A stretch of DNA of 64,000 nt from Eggerthella sp. YY7918 (GTDB lineage: Bacteria; Actinomycetota; Coriobacteriia; Coriobacteriales; Eggerthellaceae), in the NCBI RefSeq assembly GCF_000270285.1, contig NC_015738.1:1550001-1614000 (forward strand). Reading direction: 5' to 3'. Positions 16,501 through 25,999 of this stretch are shown here, piece by piece (the first letter of the stretch is position 1; every line of letters starts with the position of its first letter). The notes under the pieces are model-generated. The model had not been told where the DNA came from. It worked only from the letters and a program-made list of their open reading frames with translations, and ran no database searches. The translations under genes and the position numbers were made by a program.

Positions 16501-17613
16501 TTACGGTGCGAGGTCGAAAAGTTCGCCGTAGAGGTCGTTGCCGCAAAGCCAGCCGCGCTCGGTGGGTCGCCAACGTCCGCCCTCGTGAACGACAAGGCCA
16601 TCCCTCGCCAAACGTTCAAGCGTTGCAGGGGCATCCCGAAGTTGTTCAGTGGCGCGTTTCACCTGATCGTCGGTTACTCCGCAGGTCATACGCATGCCCA
16701 GCATAAGATCCTCCGCGGCCATCTGACGCGCGTTCAAGTCGTCGGTCACTTGACCATCTTTCATACGCATACGCCGCTCAGCATTCTGGGTCATCGTAGC
16801 CGCCGAACGCCCGAGACCAAGGTAAGGTACCCCTGTCCAATAGGCGATATTGTGGCGACACTGATACCCGGGCCGCGCATAGCTTGCCACCTCATAGCGC
16901 TCATAGCCCGCCTCGGTCAGAACATGTGCGGCTATCTGCATGTGTGCCGCCTCGACGTCGTCGTCAGGCTCGTCCAGCTCCCCTGCCAGGACAGCGGTGT
17001 CGAAAGGCGTGTGAGGTTCGATGGTTAGGGGATATACGCTTATGTGCGTCACACCGAGACGCACGGCTTCGCACACACTTGCCTCGAAGCTTTCCGAACT
17101 CTGCCCAGGGATACCGCACATGAGATCCACGCTCACATTGTCAAAGCGCGTCTGTGCCGCCTCGATCGCGCGTCGTGCGTCGTCTGCCGAATGTGCGCGA
17201 CCAAGCGTTTGCAACACCTTTTCATCAAAGCTCTGGACGCCAAGAGACAGCCGGTTCACGCCGAGCGCCCATACATCGCGTACCATACGTTCGGTAAGGC
17301 TCTCGGGATTCGCCTCCATCGTGCATTCCACCTCCGGCGTAAGATGCATCGAAAGCGAAAGCGTATACAGCAGCATCGATAGCCGCGAAAGTCCGATGTG
17401 CGAAGGCGTTCCTCCGCCAAGATACACCGTCTCGATAGCCCCCAGTTCGCCCTCTTTGGCCTTGCGACGAATCTGCAGCGAAAGATCTTCCACATACGCA
17501 TCGATTTCCGGCGCATCAGTCGGCACCGCCGCTGTCGTGAAATCGCAGTACCCGCACCGCTTCACGCAAAACGGTAGATGCAAGTAAAGCGCCCTATAAG
17601 GATCATGCGGCAT
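16501..17613 (-). CDS. hemW: Heme chaperone HemW (radical-SAM)
   Basis: HemN-like radical-SAM protein of 370 residues. The N-terminus YLHLPFCVKRCGYCDF carries the CxxxCxxC cluster motif, with Gly-rich YLGGGTPS and MEANPESL following. The usual oxygen-independent coproporphyrinogen oxidase signature is absent, fitting the heme chaperone HemW. It starts five bases after dus with GAAAGG as Shine-Dalgarno. The lepA-hemW linkage is widespread. Confidence 0.9.
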   Translation of the reverse strand: MPHDPYRALYLHLPFCVKRCGYCDFTTAAVPTDAPEIDAYVEDLSLQIRRKAKEGELGAIETVYLGGGTPSHIGLSRLSMLLYTLSLSMHLTPEVECTMEANPESLTERMVRDVWALGVNRLSLGVQSFDEKVLQTLGRAHSADDARRAIEAAQTRFDNVSVDLMCGIPGQSSESFEASVCEAVRLGVTHISVYPLTIEPHTPFDTAVLAGELDEPDDDVEAAHMQIAAHVLTEAGYERYEVASYARPGYQCRHNIAYWTGVPYLGLGRSAATMTQNAERRMRMKDGQVTDDLNARQMAAEDLMLGMRMTCGVTDDQVKRATEQLRDAPATLERLARDGLVVHEGGRWRPTERGWLCGNDLYGELFDLAP

Positions 17614-17618
17614 AGAGC

Positions 17619-18599
17619 TTACCTTTCCGTCTCGTGTTCAGCTATAACAACGAGCAGCTCATCGAATACGGTATCGAAATCTTCTACGGACACACAGGCG
17701 TTGATCTTCCCTCGTGCTGCAGCGGCTCCCGGAAGTCCGGCCATATACCACATCGCATGCTTGCGCATACGGACAATGTTCTTGCCCTCCCGCTGTGAAA
17801 GAAGTCGTGCATGGCGGCGAGCCATCGCAATGCGTTTTTCTACCGAGGGCGGCGCAGGTTCAGATTCTCCCGCTAGGGCAGCCTTGGCCTGAGCAAACAC
17901 CCAGGGATTCCCCTCGGCTCCCCGCGCGATCATCACCGCATCGCAACCGGTACGCTCGCGCATTGCTACCGCACTCGCCCCTGTGCGCACATCCCCATTG
18001 CCGATGACCGGCACACTCACGGCTTCCTTCACGCGCGCTATAACGCCCCACTCTGCACTCCCCCGATACAGCTGTTCGGCATAGCGCCCATGTACGGCCA
18101 CGGCACACGCTCCTGCCGCCTCCATACGCTGTGCAAATTCGGGTGCCGTTTCCTCTCCCATCGCCCAGCCCCGACGAATCTTTACCGTCACCGGACAAGT
18201 TACCGCTCCGCGCACCGAATGCACAATATTCGCTGCAAGTTCGGGTTGATTCATGAGTGCCGAACCGTCACCCTTGGACACGATTTTACGCGCAGGACAG
18301 CCCATGTTGATGTCGAGATACGCCAGCGATTCCCCCATCTCGTCCTCAATCCAAGCCGCCTGCGCCGCCATGGTGTCGGGTTCATGCCCAAACAGCTGAA
18401 CAGCCACTTGAATCTCTCCCGGGGCCAGGCGCAAAAGACCACGTGTTTTCTCGTTCGCGTAAGAAAGCCCCTTTGCCGAAACCATTTCGGTATAGGTAAG
18501 ATCGGCTCCTTGCTCGCGGCACAGTGCTCGAAAGGCCTCGTCGCTCACTCCCGCCATAGGCGCAAGCAAAAGACGATGTTGTTGAAAAAAGGCATACAT
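17619..18599 (-). CDS. dus: tRNA-dihydrouridine synthase
   Basis: FMN-dependent reductase making dihydrouridine in tRNA loops. The N-terminal LLLAPMAGVSDEAFR, the catalytic Cys in DINMGCPARKIVSKGDGSAL and the helical C-terminal domain are present. The ATG at 18599 lies five bases after the small membrane protein gene and has no Shine-Dalgarno, so expression probably depends on coupling. The DusB group is most likely. Confidence 0.9.
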   Translation of the reverse strand: MYAFFQQHRLLLAPMAGVSDEAFRALCREQGADLTYTEMVSAKGLSYANEKTRGLLRLAPGEIQVAVQLFGHEPDTMAAQAAWIEDEMGESLAYLDINMGCPARKIVSKGDGSALMNQPELAANIVHSVRGAVTCPVTVKIRRGWAMGEETAPEFAQRMEAAGACAVAVHGRYAEQLYRGSAEWGVIARVKEAVSVPVIGNGDVRTGASAVAMRERTGCDAVMIARGAEGNPWVFAQAKAALAGESEPAPPSVEKRIAMARRHARLLSQREGKNIVRMRKHAMWYMAGLPGAAAARGKINACVSVEDFDTVFDELLVVIAEHETER

Positions 18600-18604
18600 T
18601 ATGA

Positions 18605-18793
18605 TTAGACGGGCATTGCCAACAGGCCCAAAGCGATAACAGCCAAGACGATACATCCCACAACCACGAGCAAGCATCCGCATCCCAAGGCAAGTTTTGT
18701 ACCGCCCGACATAGAAGCCTGCACCTGCTCCCGCGCCGCCTTCTTCTCATCGAACGGATCGTTCAACCAGTCGTAATCGTCTTTGTGGTTCAT
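18605..18793 (-). CDS. Small single-pass membrane protein
   Basis: Protein of 62 residues with a polar acidic N-terminus (MNHKDDYDWLNDPFDEKKA) and one hydrophobic helix from about 34 to 60 that contains two cysteines (GCGCLL). The ATG at 18793 has AAGGAG five bases upstream, good evidence that it is translated. It lies between lepA and dus. No family recognised. Confidence 0.7.
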   Translation of the reverse strand: MNHKDDYDWLNDPFDEKKAAREQVQASMSGGTKLALGCGCLLVVVGCIVLAVIALGLLAMPV

Positions 18794-18955
18794 ACACGCT
18801 CCTTGCTTATTCAATAAGCATAATAACAGGGTTTCCGTGGTGAGTCGCATTGCCGTAAAAGATCAAACGGGCGCGAGCTAAGCGGCCTTCGCTCCGTGTG
18901 CGAGCCCAGCGAAGAGCTTGAACGGCTAGGACGGCCACCACGGGAAGCCGTCGGG

Positions 18956-20761
18956 TTAATCGTCTACCTTTAGTATTGCCATGAAGGCCTCCTGCGGCAC
19001 CTCTACGTTGCCGATGCTCTTCATGCGTTTCTTGCCGGCTTTTTGCTTCTCCAACAGTTTGCGCTTACGACTGATGTCACCGCCGTAGCACTTCGCCAGC
19101 ACGTCCTTGCGCTTGGCTTTTACCGTCTCGCGCGCAAGTACCCGACCGCCGATAGCTGCTTGAATGGGCACCTCGAACATCTGGCGAGGAATAATGCCTT
19201 TGAGCTTTTCAGCCAGCACGCGTCCGCGATCGTACGCCTTGTCCTTATGCACGATAAACGAAAGCGCATCGATGGGTTTGCCGGACAAAAGAATATCAAG
19301 TTTCACGAGCTTAGAAGGCTTGTAACCCTCGAACTCGTAATCGAGGCTCGCGTAGCCTTTCGTGTTGGACTTCAACTTGTCAAAGTAATCCATGATCAGC
19401 TCCGACAATGGAATCTCCCAAAGCATCTCCACCGTCGTGGGAGACAGGTAGTTCATGGTGACAAACGTACCGCGCCGCGCGGTGGTCAGCTCCATGACCG
19501 CACCTACATAGTCGGGCGGAATGAGTATCTTCGCCTTCAGGTAGGGTTCCTCTATGCGTTCGATCTCGCCGGGATCGGGCATCTCCTGCGGAGAATGCAG
19601 GCTGATCATCTCACCGCCCTGACGATACACATGGTATTCCACCGAGGGTGCCGTAGCCAACAGATCTAAGCCGAACTCGCGCTCAAGACGCTCCTTGATA
19701 ACCTCCATATGCAGAAGACCCAAAAACCCGACGCGGAAGCCAAAACCAAGCGCGTGAGACTTTTCGGGTTCCCATGCAAGCGCCGGATCGTTAAGGGAGA
19801 GCTTCTCGAGCGCTTCTTTGAGCGGTTCGTACTGATCGCCGTCGATGGGAAACAGGCCCGTGTACACCATGGGCTTAGCCTCGCGATAGCCCGGCAGCGG
19901 CTCGTCCACACCGTTGCGCACAGCCGTGATCGTGTCGCCCACCTTTACCTGCCGTACATCTTTAAGGCCGGTAACCAGATAGCCCACCTCACCCACAGAA
20001 AGTGCGGGCATCGGCGTTTCTGCGGGATGGCGTGCGCCCACTTCCTCTACCAGCACTTCGGTGCCGGTAGCCATCATGAGTACGCGGTCGCCCTTTTTCA
20101 GAGAGCCGTCCACCACGCGAATGAGCGCTACCACACCGCGATAGGGATCAAAGTACGAGTCAAAGATGAGCGCGCGCAAGGGTGCATCGGCATCGCCTTC
20201 GGGCGCGGGAATAGTGTAGACCACGGCTTCCAGCAAATCATGAACGCCCGCGCCGGTTTTGCCCGAAGCAAGCACCGCGTCGTCGGCAGGAATGGCTAGC
20301 CCCTCTTCTATCTCTTCACGCACGCGGTCGGGCTCGGCCGCCGGCAGGTCGATCTTGTTGATGAGGGGGATGATTTCCAGATTCGCATTCATAGCCATCA
20401 TGGCATTGGCTACCGTTTGCGCCTCGACGCCCTGTGTGGCGTCCACCACAAGCACGGCACCTTCGCATGCGGCCAAAGAGCGGCTTACCTCATAGGTAAA
20501 GTCAACGTGACCCGGCGTATCGATGAGGTTGAATTGATACGTCTGGCCGTCGTCGGCAGTGTAGTCCACACGCACAGCCTGGCTTTTGATAGTGATGCCG
20601 CGCTCGCGCTCGATATCCATGCTGTCAAGCAGCTGCTCCTGCATATCGCGCTGCGCTACGGTTCCCGTAAGTTCGAGAATACGGTCCGACAGCGTCGACT
20701 TGCCGTGGTCGATGTGCGCAATGATGGAAAAATTGCGAATGTGGTTCGGATCAGTGGTCAT
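18956..20761 (-). CDS. lepA: Elongation factor 4 (LepA)
   Basis: Ribosomal GTPase of 601 residues, close in length to other LepA proteins. The G1 motif AHIDHGKST at 15-23, DTPGHVDF and NKIDLPAA identify the GTPase domain; the LepA-specific C-terminal domain ends with [29 protein letters not shown] is a weak Shine-Dalgarno. Just after the stop a six-base stem (GACGGC/GCCGTC) without a T-run is seen, so readthrough into the small membrane gene 162 bases on is likely. Confidence 0.96.
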   Translation of the reverse strand: MTTDPNHIRNFSIIAHIDHGKSTLSDRILELTGTVAQRDMQEQLLDSMDIERERGITIKSQAVRVDYTADDGQTYQFNLIDTPGHVDFTYEVSRSLAACEGAVLVVDATQGVEAQTVANAMMAMNANLEIIPLINKIDLPAAEPDRVREEIEEGLAIPADDAVLASGKTGAGVHDLLEAVVYTIPAPEGDADAPLRALIFDSYFDPYRGVVALIRVVDGSLKKGDRVLMMATGTEVLVEEVGARHPAETPMPALSVGEVGYLVTGLKDVRQVKVGDTITAVRNGVDEPLPGYREAKPMVYTGLFPIDGDQYEPLKEALEKLSLNDPALAWEPEKSHALGFGFRVGFLGLLHMEVIKERLEREFGLDLLATAPSVEYHVYRQGGEMISLHSPQEMPDPGEIERIEEPYLKAKILIPPDYVGAVMELTTARRGTFVTMNYLSPTTVEMLWEIPLSELIMDYFDKLKSNTKGYASLDYEFEGYKPSKLVKLDILLSGKPIDALSFIVHKDKAYDRGRVLAEKLKGIIPRQMFEVPIQAAIGGRVLARETVKAKRKDVLAKCYGGDISRKRKLLEKQKAGKKRMKSIGNVEVPQEAFMAILKVDD

Positions 20762-21149
20762 AATTGCTTTCTTCTATGCGCCGTCTGGGAAAAATGAATG
20801 ATTTCAACAATTTCCCATGAAATCTTAGGTCAACGTTTGGTATTCTATCGCATTGTGTATCCAGCGATATGGGCGCGCGGTGTTCTCATCGCCAAATCTG
20901 CAGACGTGGCTGCTTAACGGATCCGTTGCGCTGGGTGACCGGTTGGTCGTAAGAAACAGAAAATCCCGCCTGTTTCTTTATGCATCGTTCACTTTCTACC
21001 TGAGTAGAAGGCGGATTCCTTCGGGGGATCCTCGGCGAAGCGATCGGACACCTGCAAGGCGAATGTGCACAGGGCACTCGTAACGTTGGATACCGCAGTA
21101 TTCGATTAGTTTCGCAAACAACACAGGATTCATTGGAGGAACAAAACCT
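20762..21149. other. 388-base divergent intergenic region between lepA and rpsT
   Basis: No convincing gene lies here. In the rpsT direction I see a perfect nine-base inverted repeat (AAGAAACAG at 20951-20959 and CTGTTTCTT at 20970-20978) and a UUCG-capped hairpin around GGATTCC-TTCG at about 21012-21032, so the rpsT leader is probably long and structured. Ribosomal-protein leaders are often autoregulatory, but no known class is matched. Promoters for both genes must lie here; a TAGAAT -10 facing lepA is seen near 20843-20848 without a clear -35. Confidence 0.5.
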
Positions 21150-21665
21150 ATGGCGAACATCAAAAGCCAGAAGAAGCGCATCATCACGAACGAAAAGTCC
21201 CGCATGCGCAATCGCGCTGTCAAGTCCGAGATCAAGACGGCAACCCGTCACGTCAAAGACGCGGTAGCCGCCGGCAATGGCGCCGAGGCCTACGCCGCCG
21301 CTCTTGCCACCTGCCGCCTGTTGGACAAGGCCGCCTCGAAGGGCGTCATCCATAAGAACCAGGCTGCAAACCGCAAAAGTGGTATTATGGCTCTGGCCAA
21401 CACGGTCGTGACCGATGCCGATCGCGCCGCCTATGTGAAGCCGGAGAAGAAGGAACAGAAGACCGGTTCCAAGAAGGCCGAGCGCAAGGCTGCTCGCAAG
21501 GCCGAAATGGAAGCCGCTTCCAAGGAAAAGGCCAAGCGTCGCGAGAAGCAGCAGAAGGAAGAAGCCGCTGCCGCCAAGCGTAAGGCAAAGGAAGCCGAAG
21601 AGGCTGAAAAGGCCGCTGCCGAAGCTGCTGAAGCCGAGCCTGCTGCCGAGGAAGCCGCTGAATAA
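21150..21665 (+). CDS. rpsT: Ribosomal protein S20 with a long charged C-terminal tail
   Basis: The first 88 residues are ordinary bS20 ([49 protein letters not shown]). Instead of ending there the frame runs on for about 80 more residues of Lys/Glu/Ala-rich sequence, first basic and then strongly acidic (ending [10 protein letters not shown]), probably a long helix. Usual S20 length is about 85-95. GGAGG lies ten bases before the ATG, and a strong terminator follows the stop by 45 bases. Confidence 0.95.
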   Translation: MANIKSQKKRIITNEKSRMRNRAVKSEIKTATRHVKDAVAAGNGAEAYAAALATCRLLDKAASKGVIHKNQAANRKSGIMALANTVVTDADRAAYVKPEKKEQKTGSKKAERKAARKAEMEAASKEKAKRREKQQKEEAAAAKRKAKEAEEAEKAAAEAAEAEPAAEEAAE

Positions 21666-21710
21666 GTTTGATGCACGAGGATTGCTTCGCGATCCATTCG
21701 CATATCAAGA

Positions 21711-21744
21711 GCAAAGAAGCCCCCGCGATCGGGGGCTTCTTTGC
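21711..21744. terminator. Bidirectional terminator between rpsT and holA
   Basis: Perfect 14-base inverted repeat, GCAAAGAAGCCCCC / GGGGGCTTCTTTGC with a six-base GCGATC loop. The A-rich and T-rich outer stems let it act for rpsT and for the converging holA unit. Confidence 0.9.
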
Positions 21745-21780
21745 GTTGTGCATGCTGGCATACGGAAGCTTTAGGCTCGT

Positions 21781-22764
21781 CTATGAAACTCGGCGCTTTG
21801 CAGTCACGGTAAGCACCCAGTCAAGGAAGGCGTCGTCGGGATTTGTCCCGCTTTTCATGGCGCGTTCGGTGTCGCGTGCCGAGATAAGGGCGTCACGCAG
21901 TTCCTTTTCGGAAAACCCGCGCGCCCACATGCCGTAGTTCTTACACCGCCAGTCGGGCATTTTAAGCGCACCTGCAATGGCGCGAGGATTGCCGCGTGCG
22001 ATGAACGCGCGGGCGCAGATGAGTTCGCGCAAACGCGTCGTACATTTTCCAAGCAGCGCATAAGGTGAAACCGATTTCATACGACTGAGATAGAGCAGGC
22101 ATTTACGCGTATCCCGCGCCGAGAACGCGTCGACGAATTCCCAGGTTTTTACCTCGGCGGTACGGCCCACCAGCTCGACAATCTCGTGTTCGTTAACCGC
22201 ATCGGCCCCGCGATGCGCGAGGGCAACCTTCTTTACCTCGCTGTCAAGGCGCACGGTGTCTTCCCCTACCAACTCCACCAGTTTGGCGGCAGCACCAGCG
22301 GTGAACGTAACGCCGTGGCCAACCGCCATCGAACGTACCATGCTTGGAAGCTCGTTGCGCTTGGGAGGCGTACAATCAATGACCGCTTTCGCTCCGTGCT
22401 TGGCAACGGCCTTGTAGAGACGCGTGTTTTTCGCAAGCTTTTCAGCTACGAGCGCAAGCACTGTGGTGTCACTCGGGGCGGCCAAGTAGGCAACAAGCGC
22501 GTCAGAATCAGCTTTACGCAGCTTGTCAGCCTGTTTCACCTCAACGAGACGCACAGGGCTCGCGAAAGGCATCGTATTGCAAGCAGAAACAATGGCGGAT
22601 CCCTCAGCCATTTCACCATTGAATTCATCAGCGTTGAAGGAGAGATCCCCCATAGTTGACAGCCGCGCGCGCAAACGCTTCATTACCGCCTCGCGCTTGA
22701 GGGCGTCCTCTCCCGTGACGAGGTACACGGGAAGTAATGCGTCTTGTTTCGATTCAGTAGCCAT
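21781..22764 (-). CDS. holA: DNA polymerase III delta subunit
   Basis: Clamp-loader delta subunit of 327 residues: LPVYLVTGEDALKREAVMKR at the start, the AAA-like fold without a functional Walker A, and the helical C-terminal collar domain (SPYALLGKCTTRLREL). It starts nine bases after comEC, giving the common order comEA-comEC-holA. Confidence 0.9.
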   Translation of the reverse strand: MATESKQDALLPVYLVTGEDALKREAVMKRLRARLSTMGDLSFNADEFNGEMAEGSAIVSACNTMPFASPVRLVEVKQADKLRKADSDALVAYLAAPSDTTVLALVAEKLAKNTRLYKAVAKHGAKAVIDCTPPKRNELPSMVRSMAVGHGVTFTAGAAAKLVELVGEDTVRLDSEVKKVALAHRGADAVNEHEIVELVGRTAEVKTWEFVDAFSARDTRKCLLYLSRMKSVSPYALLGKCTTRLRELICARAFIARGNPRAIAGALKMPDWRCKNYGMWARGFSEKELRDALISARDTERAMKSGTNPDDAFLDWVLTVTAKRRVS

Positions 22765-22773
22765 GCCGTCATT

Positions 22774-25176
22774 CTAGCGCAGCGTCTCAACCACAATCCG
22801 GTCGGCTTCCATTTTGCACGAAACATCCCCTGCTGTATCCGTGCGCAAAATGGTAGCGCCCGCCGCTTCAAGCGCTTCAGTCGTTGCGGGTGCAGGATGC
22901 CCGTAGCGATTATGCGCGCCGACACTCACCAAAGCGATGCGCGGCGACAATGCGGCGGCAAGCTGTTCGTCAAGCGCATTTTTTGACCCATGATGACCCA
23001 CTTTATAGATGTCGACGGCACCTATGGCACCGCTCTGTACAAGTTCTGTCAGCTGATCACGCTCAGCATCGCCAACGAAGAGGGCTGACCAATCTCCTTG
23101 CCCGTCTGCATCTACATCCGCTTGAACGCCGAGGCAGAGGCTGTCAGCATTGCCGCCCTCGTCCGAGAACTGATGCGGCCACACCACCTCAAGCGCAAAC
23201 ACGCCCACCTCAAGCGTGTCGCCAACCTTCAACCCTTCTACATGGCTCTCACTCACAAGAGTGCAAGCATCGTCGCGCAAGTCGTCGCAGGCATCGCAGG
23301 AACAGCTCAAGGCATCGCTTGCAAGAAGCACCCGATCAACCTTTACAACGCCACGAAGAGAGGTCAGTGCTCCTTTGTGATCATCGTCGCCATGCGTGAT
23401 GATCACCGCATCGAGCCGAACAATACCGTGCCGCGCCAGAGCCTTGCGTAACAGCTGTTCCTTATTCCCCGTATCGATGAGCACCGTTGCCCCTTCGCTG
23501 CGAATGATGAACGCATCGCCCTGCCCCACATCAAGCATGATAATTTCATTCGCCGTTAATCGGGGAACGAGCACGACAAGGCTCAACGACAAACAGACAA
23601 GCATTACTCCCGCACCTATCGCAGTACGCAGGCGAGGCTTTGGCCAGCACATCCAGAGGGCTGCCGCCACAACAACCGTAAACGCAAGCGCACCGCTAAG
23701 AGGAAGCGTGAAAGGGATACTTGCGTAGGGAACGCCGGCAAGCGCCTGCACCATCTGCACGAACGCTCCCGTTGCTGCCGCTGCTGTCGATATAAGCAAG
23801 GGTGCCGCTGGAGGAAAAACGACCGACCCCAGTGTTGCAACGAGGCCAAACGTACATACGAGGGGAAACAGCGGCGCAACAACGACATTTGCAAGGGGCG
23901 CGATGAGCGGAAGCTGCGCGAACAGAGCAGCGGAAAGCGGTGTAGCCATAACGCTTGACGCGCCGGTGAGAGAAAGGGCTTCGCATGCACTTTGCGGCAG
24001 AGGAAGCGGAATGTGAGCGATCCACGCGGTAAAGAGACGCGAAAAGATAACGATGCCCAGCGTCGAAAGAGCAGAGAGCGCAAACGATACCGAAAGTGCC
24101 GTACGCGGCGAAACCGCTATACACACTATCATGCAGACGCACAGCGCATTGAGAGCGGCAGGGCGGCGACGTGCGGCAAACGACATCATACCTGCGCAGG
24201 TCATACAGGCCGCGCGAACTGCTGAAGGCGGCACTGCCGTAAGGACCAAATAGCTGAGGATAAGCCCTATCTGAAGAGCCGTCGCAAGAGCACGCGGTAT
24301 TCGAAGTAACCGCAATGCGCAGGCGGCAAACGCCGAAACGATGGACAAATGTGCTCCCGATACGGCAACGATATGCGCAAGCCCCGTCGCCTTGAAAGCA
24401 TCGTAGACACTACTGGCATCAAGCCCCTCCCGCCATCCGCAAACAAGGGCCGCAAGCACAGCGGCACCCTCTCCCGCCACGCGCGTTATCGCATCGATAG
24501 CCCGGTTGCGCACCCCCATGAGCATCCCGAGCAAATCGTTTCTTTCCCGGAATACAACCTTGCTCAGCTGCGCCTCGCCGACAGCCCCCTGTCGCCAGTA
24601 ATAGGCACTCGACGTTTCGCTTGTTGCCGCGCACGTTGCATCGGCGTCGAACAGCGTGCCGTAACGGGGGGTCTCCACGCCCTCGGGAAAGCGCACCTGA
24701 AGAATTACGTCACCCACATCGGGTATTCTTGTGCGAGCAAGACAGGACGTTCCGTACGCATTCGACGAGCCATCTTCAATCGCCTCGAACATCCATCGGC
24801 CGTTTTCGTTTGCAATCGGGGCTTGGGTGGTATGTTGCAACGTTGCGCACGCGCATGCGCATACACCGCCCAGTGCGATGCCAAGCACCACCGCCCAAAC
24901 CTGTACCGCCTGACGTTTCCAGAGCATCGCACCAGCTGGGATGAGCAGCAGGAGAGCAAACGCGACACCGACAAGACATGCTGATCGATCCCATGTTTCG
25001 GCGATGGTAAAAAGCGCAGCGCACGATGCCCACAGGCCAAGCGCGCAGCCCAAGGTCGGCGGCAGAGACGGGCGCGAAGGCAGGGGGCGTGTCTGTCTGT
25101 CTTCCTTGTCTGCCGAGGGCGCTCCCTCGGCGAACTCCGACTCGGCGACAGGCACCGAGGAAAGAAGAGCTTTCAT
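22774..25176 (-). CDS. comEC: ComEC/Rec2 DNA-uptake channel
   Basis: Polytopic membrane protein of about 800 residues. The N-terminal DUF4131 region is followed by the competence domain with many helices (GAHLSIVSAFAACALRL, VPPSAVRAACMT), then a cytoplasm-distal metallo-beta-lactamase domain (MLDVGQGDAFIIRS, ITHGDDDHKGAL) thought to trim incoming DNA. The ATG at 25176 overlaps the comEA stop as ATGA; another ATG nine bases upstream is possible. With comEA it argues for at least ancestral natural transformation; no pilus genes are in the window. Confidence 0.93.
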   Translation of the reverse strand: MKALLSSVPVAESEFAEGAPSADKEDRQTRPLPSRPSLPPTLGCALGLWASCAALFTIAETWDRSACLVGVAFALLLLIPAGAMLWKRQAVQVWAVVLGIALGGVCACACATLQHTTQAPIANENGRWMFEAIEDGSSNAYGTSCLARTRIPDVGDVILQVRFPEGVETPRYGTLFDADATCAATSETSSAYYWRQGAVGEAQLSKVVFRERNDLLGMLMGVRNRAIDAITRVAGEGAAVLAALVCGWREGLDASSVYDAFKATGLAHIVAVSGAHLSIVSAFAACALRLLRIPRALATALQIGLILSYLVLTAVPPSAVRAACMTCAGMMSFAARRRPAALNALCVCMIVCIAVSPRTALSVSFALSALSTLGIVIFSRLFTAWIAHIPLPLPQSACEALSLTGASSVMATPLSAALFAQLPLIAPLANVVVAPLFPLVCTFGLVATLGSVVFPPAAPLLISTAAAATGAFVQMVQALAGVPYASIPFTLPLSGALAFTVVVAAALWMCWPKPRLRTAIGAGVMLVCLSLSLVVLVPRLTANEIIMLDVGQGDAFIIRSEGATVLIDTGNKEQLLRKALARHGIVRLDAVIITHGDDDHKGALTSLRGVVKVDRVLLASDALSCSCDACDDLRDDACTLVSESHVEGLKVGDTLEVGVFALEVVWPHQFSDEGGNADSLCLGVQADVDADGQGDWSALFVGDAERDQLTELVQSGAIGAVDIYKVGHHGSKNALDEQLAAALSPRIALVSVGAHNRYGHPAPATTEALEAAGATILRTDTAGDVSCKMEADRIVVETLR

Positions 25177-25832
25177 CCGACGCATATGCGCTCGGAGAGG
25201 TTCGCGTACTTCTTGTCGCCGATACCTGAGACGCGTTTGAGATCTTCGATGGTGGCAAACGGTCCATTCGCTTCACGATCCGCGACAATCTTTTCCGCAG
25301 TCGAAGGCCCAATGCCGGGAAGCGTATCCAATTCCTCCGTTGAGGCCGTGTTGATGTTGACCCGACTCGTTCCACCCGTTGCGGAGATGTCGCTTGCAAC
25401 GGGCGCAGCTGCTTCCTCACGCGTCGGCACCACCACCTGTTCACCGTCGGTGAGTACGCGTGCTAAATTGAGGGCGTCGGGGGCGGCCTCTTCTGAAAAC
25501 CCACCTGCCGCCTCGACCGCATTCTGCACACGCGAACCCTCTTCGAGTTCTTGCACGCCGGGATTCGCCACCGCACCGCCCACATGAACAAAGATACGGG
25601 CAGGTTCACGTGGCGCTTCAGCCGCCGATGCTTCCTCCTGGGATGACGCTTGCACAGCTTCATCCGTCCGCTCAATGGCAAAACTCTCAGACGATATCGC
25701 ATCAAGCACCAGTTTTCCGGCAAACACAAGCACAAGTAGCGCAAGTGCCGTCACCCCCACGAGCACCGGCCAGCGTGCGCCGCTCAGATGCGCCTTTGCG
25801 CGTAAGGTACTCGCTTGATCTTGAAACGCCAT
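25173..25832 (-). CDS. comEA: Competence DNA receptor ComEA
   Basis: Protein of 219 residues with an N-terminal membrane anchor (about 21-45), an acidic linker, a SLBB domain (FVHVGGAVANPGVQEL) and a helix-hairpin-helix pair at the C-terminus (VNINTASTEELDTLPGIGP and DLKRVSGIGDKKYANL) that binds double-stranded DNA. Architecture matches ComEA of Gram-positives. It overlaps comEC by four bases. Confidence 0.93.
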   Translation of the reverse strand: MAFQDQASTLRAKAHLSGARWPVLVGVTALALLVLVFAGKLVLDAISSESFAIERTDEAVQASSQEEASAAEAPREPARIFVHVGGAVANPGVQELEEGSRVQNAVEAAGGFSEEAAPDALNLARVLTDGEQVVVPTREEAAAPVASDISATGGTSRVNINTASTEELDTLPGIGPSTAEKIVADREANGPFATIEDLKRVSGIGDKKYANLSERICVG

Positions 25833-25895
25833 GAGCCGACCCCCTTCCCTCTTCAGAAGGTCAGCTTATCAGGCAGATCCAGCACGGACATGGCA

Positions 25896-25999
25896 CGTTT
25901 CCAGCAGAAAACATGACCGTTTCTTTCACGGTTCAAGCGTAGATCTTACATGTTTCTTACCCGTTTCCAGCAGAATTCAAGCGAAAATCTAGCAGGTTT
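25896..25999. repeat. Degenerate short repeats after thiI
   Basis: CGTTTCCAGCAGAA occurs twice (25896-25909 and 25962-25975, 66 bases apart). Two roughly 44-base units starting near 25918 and 25962 also align, sharing CGTTTC, TTCAAGCG, ATCT and GTTTCT. The second unit abuts the thiI stop. No coding or hairpin signal is seen. Confidence 0.5.

Noticed and set aside
21060-21090. c-di-GMP-like string (CACAGGGCA) before rpsT
   Set aside because: Only this short piece matches; the tetraloop and receptor helices of the riboswitch are not visible.
25896-25999. CRISPR array
   Set aside because: Too few, too short and too degenerate repeats, with no regular spacers and no cas genes.
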